Positions 56,732 to 64,000 of a DNA stretch of 64,000 bases are shown one piece after another (the first letter of the stretch is position 1; each line of letters opens with the position of its first letter). Position numbers and translations under genes: made by a program. The stretch is from Arthrobacter psychrolactophilus (GTDB lineage: Bacteria > Actinomycetota > Actinomycetes > Actinomycetales > Micrococcaceae). The stretch lies in NCBI RefSeq assembly GCF_003219795.1, contig NZ_QJVC01000001.1, forward strand, positions 434,001 to 498,000. The letters run 5' to 3'. The notes under the pieces were generated by a model. That model searched no databases. It was not told the origin of the DNA and saw only the letters and a program-made list of their open reading frames with translations.

Positions 56732-57499
56732 ATGCACATTTATGCCCATCGCGGAGCATCTGCCCACCTGCCGGAGAACACCCTTGTCGCGTTCTCTCGC
56801 GCCATCGAATTAGGTGTGAGCGGCATTGAATTAGACGTCCATCTCTCCGCCGATCAGATTCCTGTTGTGATTCACGACGAGACCGCTGACCGGACCACCA
56901 ACGGCACCGGCAGCATCTCAGAGTTCACGGCTCGGCAGCTGGGTCTTTTGGACGCCGGCAGCGGCCAGTATGTGCCGACACTCGCCCAGGTGCTGACCCT
57001 CGCCGCGGGGAAAGTCCGGGTCAACATTGAACTCAAGGACGCGGCGGCGGTGGCCCCCGTGGCCGACGTCGTCGCCAGCATCCCCGGGCTGGATTGGTTC
57101 GCCTCCTCGGCCGACTGGAACGCTCTGGCCGAACTGGGCCAGAGGGTTCCCGGCGCCAAGGTCTACCCCCTGTGCATCGGCGCCATCGAAAAGGTCCGGA
57201 GCCTCTTGCCGGATGATTCCGACGGCGGATCCTTCGCCGGGCGCGGTCTGGCCGACGCCATTGCTTTTGCCCTCAGCAACGGCGGCGAAGGCGTCTCCAT
57301 CTGGGAAGGCGGCCTGGACGAGGCTGACATCCAAACCATTCACGACGCCGGACTCCAGGCTTGGGTATGGACCGTCAACGATGCGGAGCGCACCTGCGAA
57401 CTTCGCGCCATGGGTGCCGACGGCATCTGCACCGACGATCCCGCCCTCATCCAGGAATCTGAGCGTGAGGCTGCAGCCTCGAGCTTGGTGGGACGCTAA
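56732..57499 (+). CDS. ugpQ: Glycerophosphodiester phosphodiesterase
   Basis: A 255-residue cytoplasmic-type GDPD that splits glycerophosphodiesters to glycerol 3-phosphate and an alcohol. HRGASAHLPENTL gives the catalytic His-Arg, GIELDVHLSAD the metal-binding Glu/Asp, and VVIHDETADRTT the second His. No signal peptide. The ATG at 56732 follows GAGGA; in-frame codons further up overlap the map terminator. It stands 3 bp before the permease genes, so the operon imports and cleaves the diester. Confidence 0.88.
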   Translation: MHIYAHRGASAHLPENTLVAFSRAIELGVSGIELDVHLSADQIPVVIHDETADRTTNGTGSISEFTARQLGLLDAGSGQYVPTLAQVLTLAAGKVRVNIELKDAAAVAPVADVVASIPGLDWFASSADWNALAELGQRVPGAKVYPLCIGAIEKVRSLLPDDSDGGSFAGRGLADAIAFALSNGGEGVSIWEGGLDEADIQTIHDAGLQAWVWTVNDAERTCELRAMGADGICTDDPALIQESEREAAASSLVGR

Positions 57500-57502
57500 A
57501 CC

Positions 57503-58414
57503 ATGTCGACAATGACACCTCCGGTGGTGATGCGAAAGCGTCGGACACCGTGGAAGTCGTGGCTGCTGTTCCTCTTGTTCGCCGGCCCCAACGTGGCCCT
57601 GTTGATTATCTTCACCTACAAGCCGCTCATCCAGTCACTGCAGTATTCGCTGCTGCAGTGGAACATCGGTTCGGCGACGGCCCGTTTTGTGGGCTTGAGC
57701 AACTACAGCAACTGGTTCACCGATCCCACCACCGCCAACGTCGTCAAGGTGACCGTCATCTTCACCCTCGTCACCGTGGCGGGCGGCATGGTGCTGGGTC
57801 TATCGTTGGCGCTGCTGCTGAATCGAAAGTTGCGCGGCACAGGCATGGCCCGCACGGTCGTTGTCGCGCCCTATGTTTTGTCCGGAGTCGCCGTCGGACT
57901 TTTATGGCTCTTTGTCTTCGACCCGAACTTTGGGGTGTTGGGCGCCGTCCTGAAGGGGATCGGGCTCGGCTCACCGGATTGGTACAACGACCCAAGCTGG
58001 GCGCTGCCCATGATCATCATCGTGTACTTGTGGAAAAACGTGGGCTACGTGGCCCTGATTTACTTAGCCGCGCTCCAAGCAGTGCCGAAGGATCTGCTCG
58101 AGGCTGCCACGCTCGACGGCGCCGGCCCCTTTGCCTCATTCCGTAATGTGATGCTGCCCCTGCTGGGCCCCACCACCTTCTTCCTCTCGGTCACAACGCT
58201 ATTGAGCTCCCTGCAGTCCTTCGACATCATCCAGGCCATGACCAAGGGCGGACCGCTCGAGGGCACCACCACCATGATGTACCAGATCTATCAAGAGGGC
58301 TTCGCTACCGGGCGGGCCGGATACTCTTCCGCGATCGCCACGATCCTGTTCCTCGTGCTTCTGGTGATCACCGCGGTCCAGATGCTGTTCATTCAAAAGA
58401 AGGTCCACTACTAA
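57503..58414 (+). CDS. ugpA: ABC permease of the UgpA type
   Basis: A 303-residue inner-membrane permease with six helices and the EAA loop LLEAATLDGAGPFASFRNV. It resembles UgpA, one half of the glycerol-3-phosphate/glycerophosphodiester importer. ATG at 57503; the stop and the next start share the base pair at 58414. Confidence 0.85.
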   Translation: MSTMTPPVVMRKRRTPWKSWLLFLLFAGPNVALLIIFTYKPLIQSLQYSLLQWNIGSATARFVGLSNYSNWFTDPTTANVVKVTVIFTLVTVAGGMVLGLSLALLLNRKLRGTGMARTVVVAPYVLSGVAVGLLWLFVFDPNFGVLGAVLKGIGLGSPDWYNDPSWALPMIIIVYLWKNVGYVALIYLAALQAVPKDLLEAATLDGAGPFASFRNVMLPLLGPTTFFLSVTTLLSSLQSFDIIQAMTKGGPLEGTTTMMYQIYQEGFATGRAGYSSAIATILFLVLLVITAVQMLFIQKKVHY

Positions 58415-59301
58415 TGAGCGTCGATGTGAGAGAGAAAATCGCTGTGACGCCACCAGCGGTGCCCATGACAACGGGGAAGAAGCACGGCAGGCCCCGGCTT
58501 GGTGGCTACCTCATGATGGCGGTCGCCGTCGCTGTCATGATCCTGCCCCTTGTCTGGATGATGCTGGCCAGCTTCAAACAGCGCGATGAGATTTACACGG
58601 TTCCCATCCAATGGCTGCCCGAGTCCTTCGAACTGTCCAACTACTTTGCCGCCCTGGCCGCCGTGCCTTTTGGGAACTTCTTCATCAACTCCCTGATCAC
58701 GACGGTCGTTGGGGCCACGCTGAAAATCTCCCTGGGCCTGACGACCGCCTACGCCGTGGTCTTTCTGGAATTTCCCTTCAAGAAGTTCATTTTTGGCCTA
58801 GTGGTCTTTGCCCTGCTCGTCCCTCAGCAGATCGTCATCATCCCCAACTACACGCTGGTGTCTGACCTTGGCTGGATCAATAGTTACCAGGGGCTGATCC
58901 TCCCGGGGCTCGCCAGCGCCTTCGGCACCTTCTTGTTCCGCCAGCACTTCCTGACCCTGCCGATCTCCATTTTGGAGGCGGCAGCGCTCGACGGCGCGAG
59001 CCACTGGACCCGCTTGTGGAAATTCGTGGTCCCCATCTCGGCGCCCACGATCGCCGCGGTGGCCCTCGTCTCGATCGTCTCGGAATGGAACGAGTACCTA
59101 TGGCCCCTGTTGGTCGTGGACAAGGCCGAGATGATGACCCTCCCCGTGGGCCTGACACTTCTGCAAAACAACGACGGCGTGACTAACTGGGGCGTGCTCA
59201 TGGCAGGCACCGTGTTGATCACCGTTCCCGTCCTGATTGTCTTCTTCCTGCTCCAGCGCCGCATCGTCACCGGGCTCACCTCCGGTGCCGTGACCGGCTA
59301 A
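58414..59301 (+). CDS. ugpE: ABC permease of the UgpE type
   Basis: A 295-residue inner-membrane permease, partner of the UgpA-like protein. The EAA loop is ILEAAALDGASHWTRLWKFV; six hydrophobic helices. ATG at 58414, overlapping the upstream stop. Confidence 0.85.
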   Translation: MSVDVREKIAVTPPAVPMTTGKKHGRPRLGGYLMMAVAVAVMILPLVWMMLASFKQRDEIYTVPIQWLPESFELSNYFAALAAVPFGNFFINSLITTVVGATLKISLGLTTAYAVVFLEFPFKKFIFGLVVFALLVPQQIVIIPNYTLVSDLGWINSYQGLILPGLASAFGTFLFRQHFLTLPISILEAAALDGASHWTRLWKFVVPISAPTIAAVALVSIVSEWNEYLWPLLVVDKAEMMTLPVGLTLLQNNDGVTNWGVLMAGTVLITVPVLIVFFLLQRRIVTGLTSGAVTG

Positions 59302-59349
59302 TACACCATCCTTAACTGCTCAACCCTTCACCTCTTCAAGGAGCTACGT

Positions 59350-60705
59350 ATGTCTACTTCACCGTTTGCCAACCTCAGCCGCCGACAGATTCTCCAGCTG
59401 GCCGCCCTCATGGGTGGCGCGGCGACCCTCGCCGCGTGTGGGGGACCAGCCGTCGGCGAGGCTGGGGGAGCAGCAAGTGAGCAGGCCACCGACTGGGCCT
59501 CCGTCACCCCCGCCAAGGAGATCACGTGGTGGTCCAACCACCCCGGCACGAGCAAAGATCTGGAAAGCAAGATCATCGAGGACTTTGCCAAGGAGACCGG
59601 CATCAAGGTCAACCTCGTCACGGCCGGCGCGAACTATGACGAGGTCGCCCAGAAGTTCCAGGCCGCAGCGGGCTCCAGCAATGTGCCGGACCTGGTCATT
59701 GCCAGCGATGTGTGGTGGTTCCGCTACATGATCAATGGCCAAATTCTGCCTCTTGACAAGCTGGCCGCGCACCTGGACTTCGGCACGGATGACTTCAATA
59801 AGACGCTGTACAACGACTACGAATTCTCCAACTCGCACTGGGCCGTTCCGTATGCGCGCTCCACCCCGTTGTTTTACTACAACAAGGCTGTGTGGGAGAA
59901 GGCTGGCCTGCCGGATCGTGCGCCCAAGACGTGGACCGAATTTGATGAGTGGGCTCCCAAGATCCAGGCCGCCGGGGGCGTCACGCCCTTGGGCCTGGGC
60001 AAGGGCAACTCCTGGACCGCCTGGTGGTTCTGCAATATGTTGTGGGGCGCCGGCGGCGCCTACTCCAAGGACTGGACCATGACACTGGATACGCCCGAGG
60101 CAATCGAGGCGGCCAAGTACCTGCAGAAGATCATTTACGACGACAAGAGCGCTGTCGTCACGGCCAAGGATCAGGTGGCCGATTTCGGTGCCGGCCTCAC
60201 GGGCTGCACGATTGCCTCGACGGGTTCCCTCACGGGCATCATCGCTGCCGCCAAGTTCGGCATCGGCACCGGCTTCCTGCCGGAAGGTGCCAAGGGTGCT
60301 GCCTGCCCCACTGGCGGTACCGGCCTGGCCATCCCGGCCAGCAAGAGCCCCGAGCAGCAGCTGGCCGCCGGCATGTTCCTGAAGTTCCTCACGAACGCAA
60401 AGAACACGGCCTACTTCTCCTCTAACACCGGGTACATGCCGGTACGCACCTCGGCGCTGGAGGGCGAGACCATGCAGGCCGTCTACGCCAAGACGCCGCA
60501 GTTCCGTACGGCTGTGGACCAGCTAGCCGGAACCCGGGTGCAGGACTGGGGTCGGGTCTTCGTGCCCAACGGCGACAAGGACCTGACCACGGCACTGGAG
60601 AAGATCATGCTGCAGAAGGGCGACCCGGCCGAGGCTTTCGCCACGGCGTCGACCTCCATCGCCAAGTCCTACGAGGAAAACGTCAAGCCCTACCTCAAGG
60701 CATAG
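59350..60705 (+). CDS. ugpB: ABC substrate-binding lipoprotein, UgpB type
   Basis: A 451-residue extracellular binding protein. SRRQILQLAALMGGAATLAAC is a twin-arginine signal with a lipobox (Cys30), so it is exported folded and lipid-anchored. ITWWSNHPGTSKDLESKI and later blocks match the UgpB cluster of family 1 binding proteins. The ATPase partner (ugpC) is not in the operon, so a shared ATPase elsewhere must serve it. Substrate inferred from ugpQ. Confidence 0.87.
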   Translation: MSTSPFANLSRRQILQLAALMGGAATLAACGGPAVGEAGGAASEQATDWASVTPAKEITWWSNHPGTSKDLESKIIEDFAKETGIKVNLVTAGANYDEVAQKFQAAAGSSNVPDLVIASDVWWFRYMINGQILPLDKLAAHLDFGTDDFNKTLYNDYEFSNSHWAVPYARSTPLFYYNKAVWEKAGLPDRAPKTWTEFDEWAPKIQAAGGVTPLGLGKGNSWTAWWFCNMLWGAGGAYSKDWTMTLDTPEAIEAAKYLQKIIYDDKSAVVTAKDQVADFGAGLTGCTIASTGSLTGIIAAAKFGIGTGFLPEGAKGAACPTGGTGLAIPASKSPEQQLAAGMFLKFLTNAKNTAYFSSNTGYMPVRTSALEGETMQAVYAKTPQFRTAVDQLAGTRVQDWGRVFVPNGDKDLTTALEKIMLQKGDPAEAFATASTSIAKSYEENVKPYLKA

Positions 60706-60781
60706 CGAAGACCGGGGGAGCCGGACATAATCGAGGGAGTAGCTACCTCGTGACCTGTCCGTTGACCCTAGGAGTCCCACC

Positions 60782-61765
60782 ATGGCGCAGCAACACCCTG
60801 TCCCGCCCCAGTCCACACCGCACGGTTCCATCACGGACGTGCCGGGGATTCGGGTGGGACAGGCGCAGCGCAGGGGCAACGGCTGGCTGAGCGGGGTCAC
60901 GGTGGTGGTGCCGCCGCCGGGGACGATCGGATCTGTCGACGTCCGCGGCGGCGGCCCCGGCACACACGAGACCGACGCGCTGGATCCCACAACACTCGTC
61001 CCCACGGTGGACGCCGTGGTACTCACGGGCGGTAGCGCTTATGGCCTAGCATCCGCGAGTGGGGTGCAGCGGTGGTGTGAGGAAAACTCTCGTGGATTCC
61101 CTGTCCCGGGTGGCGTGGTCCCGATCGTGCCAGCCGCGGCGATCTTTGATCTGGGCCGCGGCGGGGACTTTGCCGCCAGACCCGACGCCGATCTGGGGTA
61201 CGAGGCGGCCCTGGCCGCTGCCGCCACCACCGAGGGGTCCGCCGTCGAACGAGGAAACGTGGGGGCAGGCACCGGGGCTGCCATCGGCGGCGGGAGATTC
61301 AAGGGTGGTCTGGGAACCGCATCGCTGAAGCTGAGCGGGGCAAATGCCGGGATCGTGGTGGGTGCCCTCGCGGTGGTCAACGCGGCCGGGATTCCGTGGC
61401 GTCCGGGTATCCAGGCGCCGACACCGGGGGAGGGGCTGAACACGACGCTCGTGGTTCTCGCGACGAATGCCGTTCTCACGGTGGCCGAGGCGAAGCGCAC
61501 CTCCACGGCCGCCCACGCCGGCATGGCCCGGGCGCTGAACCCCGTGCACACCCTGGCCGACGGCGACACGATCTTTACACTCTCGACCGGCGCCGAGAAT
61601 CTGGTGCGAGATCCAAAGATGCCCGTGGGGGCCATGATCGAGCTGCAAAGCGCCGCCGCAGAGGCCGTGCGACTGGCGATCGAGGACGGCATTGGTGCAG
61701 CCACCGCCGTGAGCACACCGGCAGGAAGCTGGCTGCCTTTTCCGGGCGTCGAGGAGTCGATTTAA
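60782..61765 (+). CDS. P1-family (DmpA/BapA-like) peptidase
   Basis: A 327-residue N-terminal-nucleophile hydrolase of the S58 family, close to Rv1333. TDVPGIRVGQAQRRGNGW, the Gly-rich loop VLTGGSAYGLASASGV and GRFKGGLGTASLKLSGANAG mark it; the Gly-Thr of GGLGTAS is the likely self-cleavage site and nucleophile. Family members cut N-terminal residues or beta-peptides. The substrate is unknown. ATG at 60782 with TAGGAG upstream; its 3' end contains the likely infA promoter. Confidence 0.83.
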   Translation: MAQQHPVPPQSTPHGSITDVPGIRVGQAQRRGNGWLSGVTVVVPPPGTIGSVDVRGGGPGTHETDALDPTTLVPTVDAVVLTGGSAYGLASASGVQRWCEENSRGFPVPGGVVPIVPAAAIFDLGRGGDFAARPDADLGYEAALAAAATTEGSAVERGNVGAGTGAAIGGGRFKGGLGTASLKLSGANAGIVVGALAVVNAAGIPWRPGIQAPTPGEGLNTTLVVLATNAVLTVAEAKRTSTAAHAGMARALNPVHTLADGDTIFTLSTGAENLVRDPKMPVGAMIELQSAAAEAVRLAIEDGIGAATAVSTPAGSWLPFPGVEESI

Positions 61766-61790
61766 CTTATTTGCCGAATTGCACTAGAGT
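61762..61790 (+). promoter_or_regulatory. Likely promoter of infA-rpmJ-rpsM-rpsK-rpoA
   Basis: TTAACT (61762-61767) and TAGAGT (61785-61790) with a 17-bp spacer, each matching 4/6 consensus bases. The -35 box overlaps the peptidase stop codon. It is about 135 bp before infA. Confidence 0.5.
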
Positions 61791-61925
61791 AGGTTGTTGG
61801 TTGTCTGTGCCTGCCCATTCGGCGGGATCATGCGGACAAACAATAATCAGTAGCAAATCGAACGCCGATCTGAATCGGTCCCTCAAGGGGCTGCCTACGT
61901 CGGCGCAACAAAGTTAGCGGAGGAT

Positions 61926-62147
61926 ATGGCCAAGAAAGACGGGGTCATTGAGATCGAGGGCGTTGTGACTGAAGCGCTGCCCAACGCGATGTTTCGTGTT
62001 GAGCTGACGAACAAGCACATCGTTCTTGCCCATATCTCAGGAAAAATGCGCCAGCACTACATTCGTATCCTTCCTGAGGACCGAGTTGTGGTGGAGCTGA
62101 GCCCGTACGACCTTACCCGTGGTCGTATCGTCTACCGCTACAAATAA
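61926..62147 (+). CDS. infA: Translation initiation factor IF-1
   Basis: A 73-residue OB-fold protein that blocks the A site during initiation. [20 protein letters not shown] and [20 protein letters not shown] are typical. ATG at 61926 with GGAGGAT upstream. Heads the alpha-type cluster. Confidence 0.97.
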   Translation: MAKKDGVIEIEGVVTEALPNAMFRVELTNKHIVLAHISGKMRQHYIRILPEDRVVVELSPYDLTRGRIVYRYK

Positions 62148-62176
62148 CCACAACTGCAATCACGCAAAGGAATGCC

Positions 62177-62290
62177 ATGAAGGTCAAGCCGAGCGTCAAG
62201 CAGATCTGCGATAAGTGCAAGGTGATTCGCCGTAACGGTCGAGTCATGGTGATCTGCGAGAACCCGCGCCACAAGCAGCGTCAGGGCTAA
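62177..62290 (+). CDS. rpmJ: 50S ribosomal protein L36 (zinc type)
   Basis: ATG at 62177 encodes 37 residues: [19 protein letters not shown] at the start, then [18 protein letters not shown]. Cys11, Cys14, Cys27 and His32 form the zinc site, so this is the zinc-binding form. AAAGGAA upstream. Between infA and rpsM as usual. Confidence 0.97.
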   Translation: MKVKPSVKQICDKCKVIRRNGRVMVICENPRHKQRQG

Positions 62291-62482
62291 TTCTTCCTCA
62301 TTTGAGGTAGGACCCCGGGCAGTTGCTCACGCAAGTAAATTAATAAGGCAGCACAAGTTGGACGAAGGCGGAGCAATCCGCAACCGAGCCAATGGACCCC
62401 TGGTCGGAGGCCAGGGCCGCATCTATAAAATATGCGGGTGTACTGTCTACGACCTCCGGTTTACACATAGGAGAAGCCAAAT

Positions 62483-62860
62483 ATGGCACGTCTCGCTGGC
62501 GTAGACCTTCCCCGCGAAAAGCGGTTGGAAGTAGCGCTTACATACATCTACGGCGTGGGCAAGACCCGTGCAAAGAATGTCCTGGCCGAAACGGGTATTT
62601 CCCCGGACGTCCGTGTCAAGGACCTTTCTGACGCTGAACTCGTTCAGTTGCGTGACAACATCGAGGGTAACTACAAGGTTGAGGGTGACCTTCGCCGCGA
62701 GGTTGCAGCCGACATTCGCCGCAAGGTTGAAATCGGTAGCTACCAGGGTATCCGCCACCGTCGTGGCATGCCCGTGCATGGCCAGCGCACGAAGACCAAC
62801 GCACGTACCCGCAAGGGTCCGAAGCGTACCGTCGCAGGCAAGAAGAAGGCCGGCAAGTAA
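62483..62860 (+). CDS. rpsM: 30S ribosomal protein S13
   Basis: A 125-residue S13 in the small-subunit head, contacting tRNAs and S19. [20 protein letters not shown] and [20 protein letters not shown] are typical. ATG at 62483 with AGGAGAA upstream. The 192-bp gap before it has an AT-rich patch (TCTATAAAATATG near 62413-62430) that might hold a promoter. Confidence 0.97.
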   Translation: MARLAGVDLPREKRLEVALTYIYGVGKTRAKNVLAETGISPDVRVKDLSDAELVQLRDNIEGNYKVEGDLRREVAADIRRKVEIGSYQGIRHRRGMPVHGQRTKTNARTRKGPKRTVAGKKKAGK

Positions 62861-62971
62861 AAAACCCGCTAGCCGGATTGAAAACAGCTTTAGAGCTATT
62901 TTCGACACTCTGGCACGCGTGGGTTTTGAGCTTATGCCGACCCCTCATTAAAACTTTCGTAGGAGAATAAA

Positions 62972-63373
62972 ATGCCCCCAAAGACTCGGGGCGCGGTTCG
63001 TAAGCCGCGTCGCAAGGATAAAAAGAATATTGCGCTGGGCCAGGCGCACATTAAGAGCACCTTTAACAACACCATCGTTTCCATCACGGATCCGAACGGT
63101 GCTGTCATCTCATGGGCTTCTGCCGGTGAAGTTGGCTTCAAGGGCTCGCGTAAGTCAACTCCGTACGCTGCACAGATGGCTGCTGAAGCAGCTGCCAAGC
63201 GCGCACAGGAGCATGGCCTTCGCAAGGTTGACGTTTTCGTAAAGGGTCCGGGCTCGGGCCGCGAAACGGCTATCCGTTCGCTGCAGGCTGCTGGTCTTGA
63301 GGTTGGGTCCATCTCGGACGTAACCCCCAGCGCCCACAACGGTTGCCGTCCGCCCAAGCGCCGTCGCGTATAA
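62972..63373 (+). CDS. rpsK: 30S ribosomal protein S11
   Basis: A 133-residue S11 on the platform. [20 protein letters not shown] and [20 protein letters not shown] are typical. ATG at 62972 with TAGGAGAA upstream. A hairpin lies between it and rpoA. Confidence 0.97.
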   Translation: MPPKTRGAVRKPRRKDKKNIALGQAHIKSTFNNTIVSITDPNGAVISWASAGEVGFKGSRKSTPYAAQMAAEAAAKRAQEHGLRKVDVFVKGPGSGRETAIRSLQAAGLEVGSISDVTPSAHNGCRPPKRRRV

Positions 63374-63390
63374 CGAGAATTACTGCTTGA

Positions 63391-63423
63391 GAGTTGGCCT
63401 CTACCAAAGGTGGGGGCCAACTC
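63391..63423 (+). other. Hairpin between rpsK and rpoA
   Basis: A 15-bp stem including G-U pairs (63391-63405 with 63409-63423) with an AAA loop, 18 bp after rpsK. No T run. A partial terminator or processing site is possible. Confidence 0.55.
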
Positions 63424-63505
63424 CGACGCCGTTAACTCTCGTCAGCCGTCATTTCCACTACCTGTGTTGCGTCATATAGCGGATGCTCGCTGAAAGGAAA
63501 ACCCA

Positions 63506-64000
63506 GTGCTCATTGCACAGCGCCCCACCCTATCTGAAGAAGTAGTTTCCGAAAACCGTTCACGGTTCGTTATCGAACCGCTGGAACCGGGCTTTGGTTA
63601 CACCCTGGGAAATTCCCTGCGTCGGACCTTGCTGTCCTCCATTCCTGGCGCTGCTGTCACCAGCATCCGCCTCGATGGTGTCCTGCATGAGTTCACCACG
63701 GTTCCCGGTGTTAAGGAAGATGTCACTGAGATCATCCTGAACATCAAGGGCCTCTCCGTGTCTTCGGAGCATGACGAGCCTGTCGTCGCCTACCTGCGCA
63801 AGCAGGGCCCTGGCGTTGTTACGGCTGCTGACATCGCTCCTCCGGCCGGTGTGGAATTCCACAACCCTGACATGCACATTGCCACGCTGAACTCGAAGGG
63901 CAAGTTCGAACTCGAACTGACCATCGAGCGCGGTCGCGGCTATGTGTCGGCTGCTCAGAACAAGAACGTAGAACAGGAAATTGGCCGTATCCCGGTTGAC
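63506..64000 (+). CDS. rpoA: RNA polymerase alpha subunit (partial, cut by right edge)
   Basis: GTG at 63506 with GAAAGGAAAA upstream opens 165 visible codons. [20 protein letters not shown] and [20 protein letters not shown] mark the alpha N-terminal domain, which dimerises and binds beta and beta'. The C-terminal DNA-binding domain lies beyond the window. Confidence 0.96.
   Translation, partial: MLIAQRPTLSEEVVSENRSRFVIEPLEPGFGYTLGNSLRRTLLSSIPGAAVTSIRLDGVLHEFTTVPGVKEDVTEIILNIKGLSVSSEHDEPVVAYLRKQGPGVVTAADIAPPAGVEFHNPDMHIATLNSKGKFELELTIERGRGYVSAAQNKNVEQEIGRIPVD

Overview
The window is a high-GC chromosomal segment from a Gram-positive actinobacterium, most likely an Arthrobacter-like member of the Micrococcaceae. 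The evidence is: a mycothiol synthase gene beside glnR, the actinobacterial type of RpoC with an N-terminal insertion, many GTG and TTG starts, a group III (Gly104/Lys124) phosphofructokinase, and a spc operon that lacks rpsN. No rRNA, CRISPR array, insertion sequence or prophage was seen. The species cannot be named from the sequence alone.

1-7.6 kb: mshD (cut by the left edge) and glnR on the minus strand, then plus-strand genes for a membrane protein, a 37-residue membrane peptide, a nitrobindin-like protein and a YgfZ-like protein. A PadR regulator with a palindromic operator follows, with the 14-TM drug exporter it probably controls. A minus-strand GNAT gene converges on and overlaps the exporter gene.

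7.6-13.1 kb: a three-gene sortase-assembled pilus cluster (large LPLTG adhesin with a propeller-like domain, backbone pilin with pilin motif and E-box, class C sortase). It is preceded by paired operator-like repeats and carries a hairpin between pilin and sortase. 13.1-19.4 kb: pfkA, a Lia-like envelope-stress locus (PspC/LiaF-like protein and small membrane protein on one strand, PspC-histidine kinase and LuxR-type regulator on the other), and an aspartate-type aminotransferase.

19.5-40.9 kb: tRNA-Trp, secE-nusG-rplK-rplA, two GNAT genes, rplJ-rplL behind an L10-type leader with attenuator, a YbaK-type deacylase overlapping a thiolase gene on the minus strand, rpoB-rpoC, then rpsL-rpsG-fusA-tuf. 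A broken patatin gene sits between rpoC and rpsL. Between tuf and the S10 operon lie a twice-frameshifted SRPBCC relic and a full-length MFS gene interrupted by one in-frame TGA.

43.3-64 kb: the S10 operon (rpsJ to rpsQ, ended by a strong terminator), the spc operon (rplN to adk, no rpsN), map, a ugp-like glycerophosphodiester operon without its ATPase, a P1-family peptidase, and infA-rpmJ-rpsM-rpsK-rpoA (cut by the right edge). Several ribosomal proteins carry lineage-specific tails, most notably L4, whose C-terminus resembles a sunset domain.

The most unusual items are the pilus cluster with its control sites, the very long perfect hairpins, the pseudogenes sitting inside the ribosomal gene supercluster, and the extra domain on L4.
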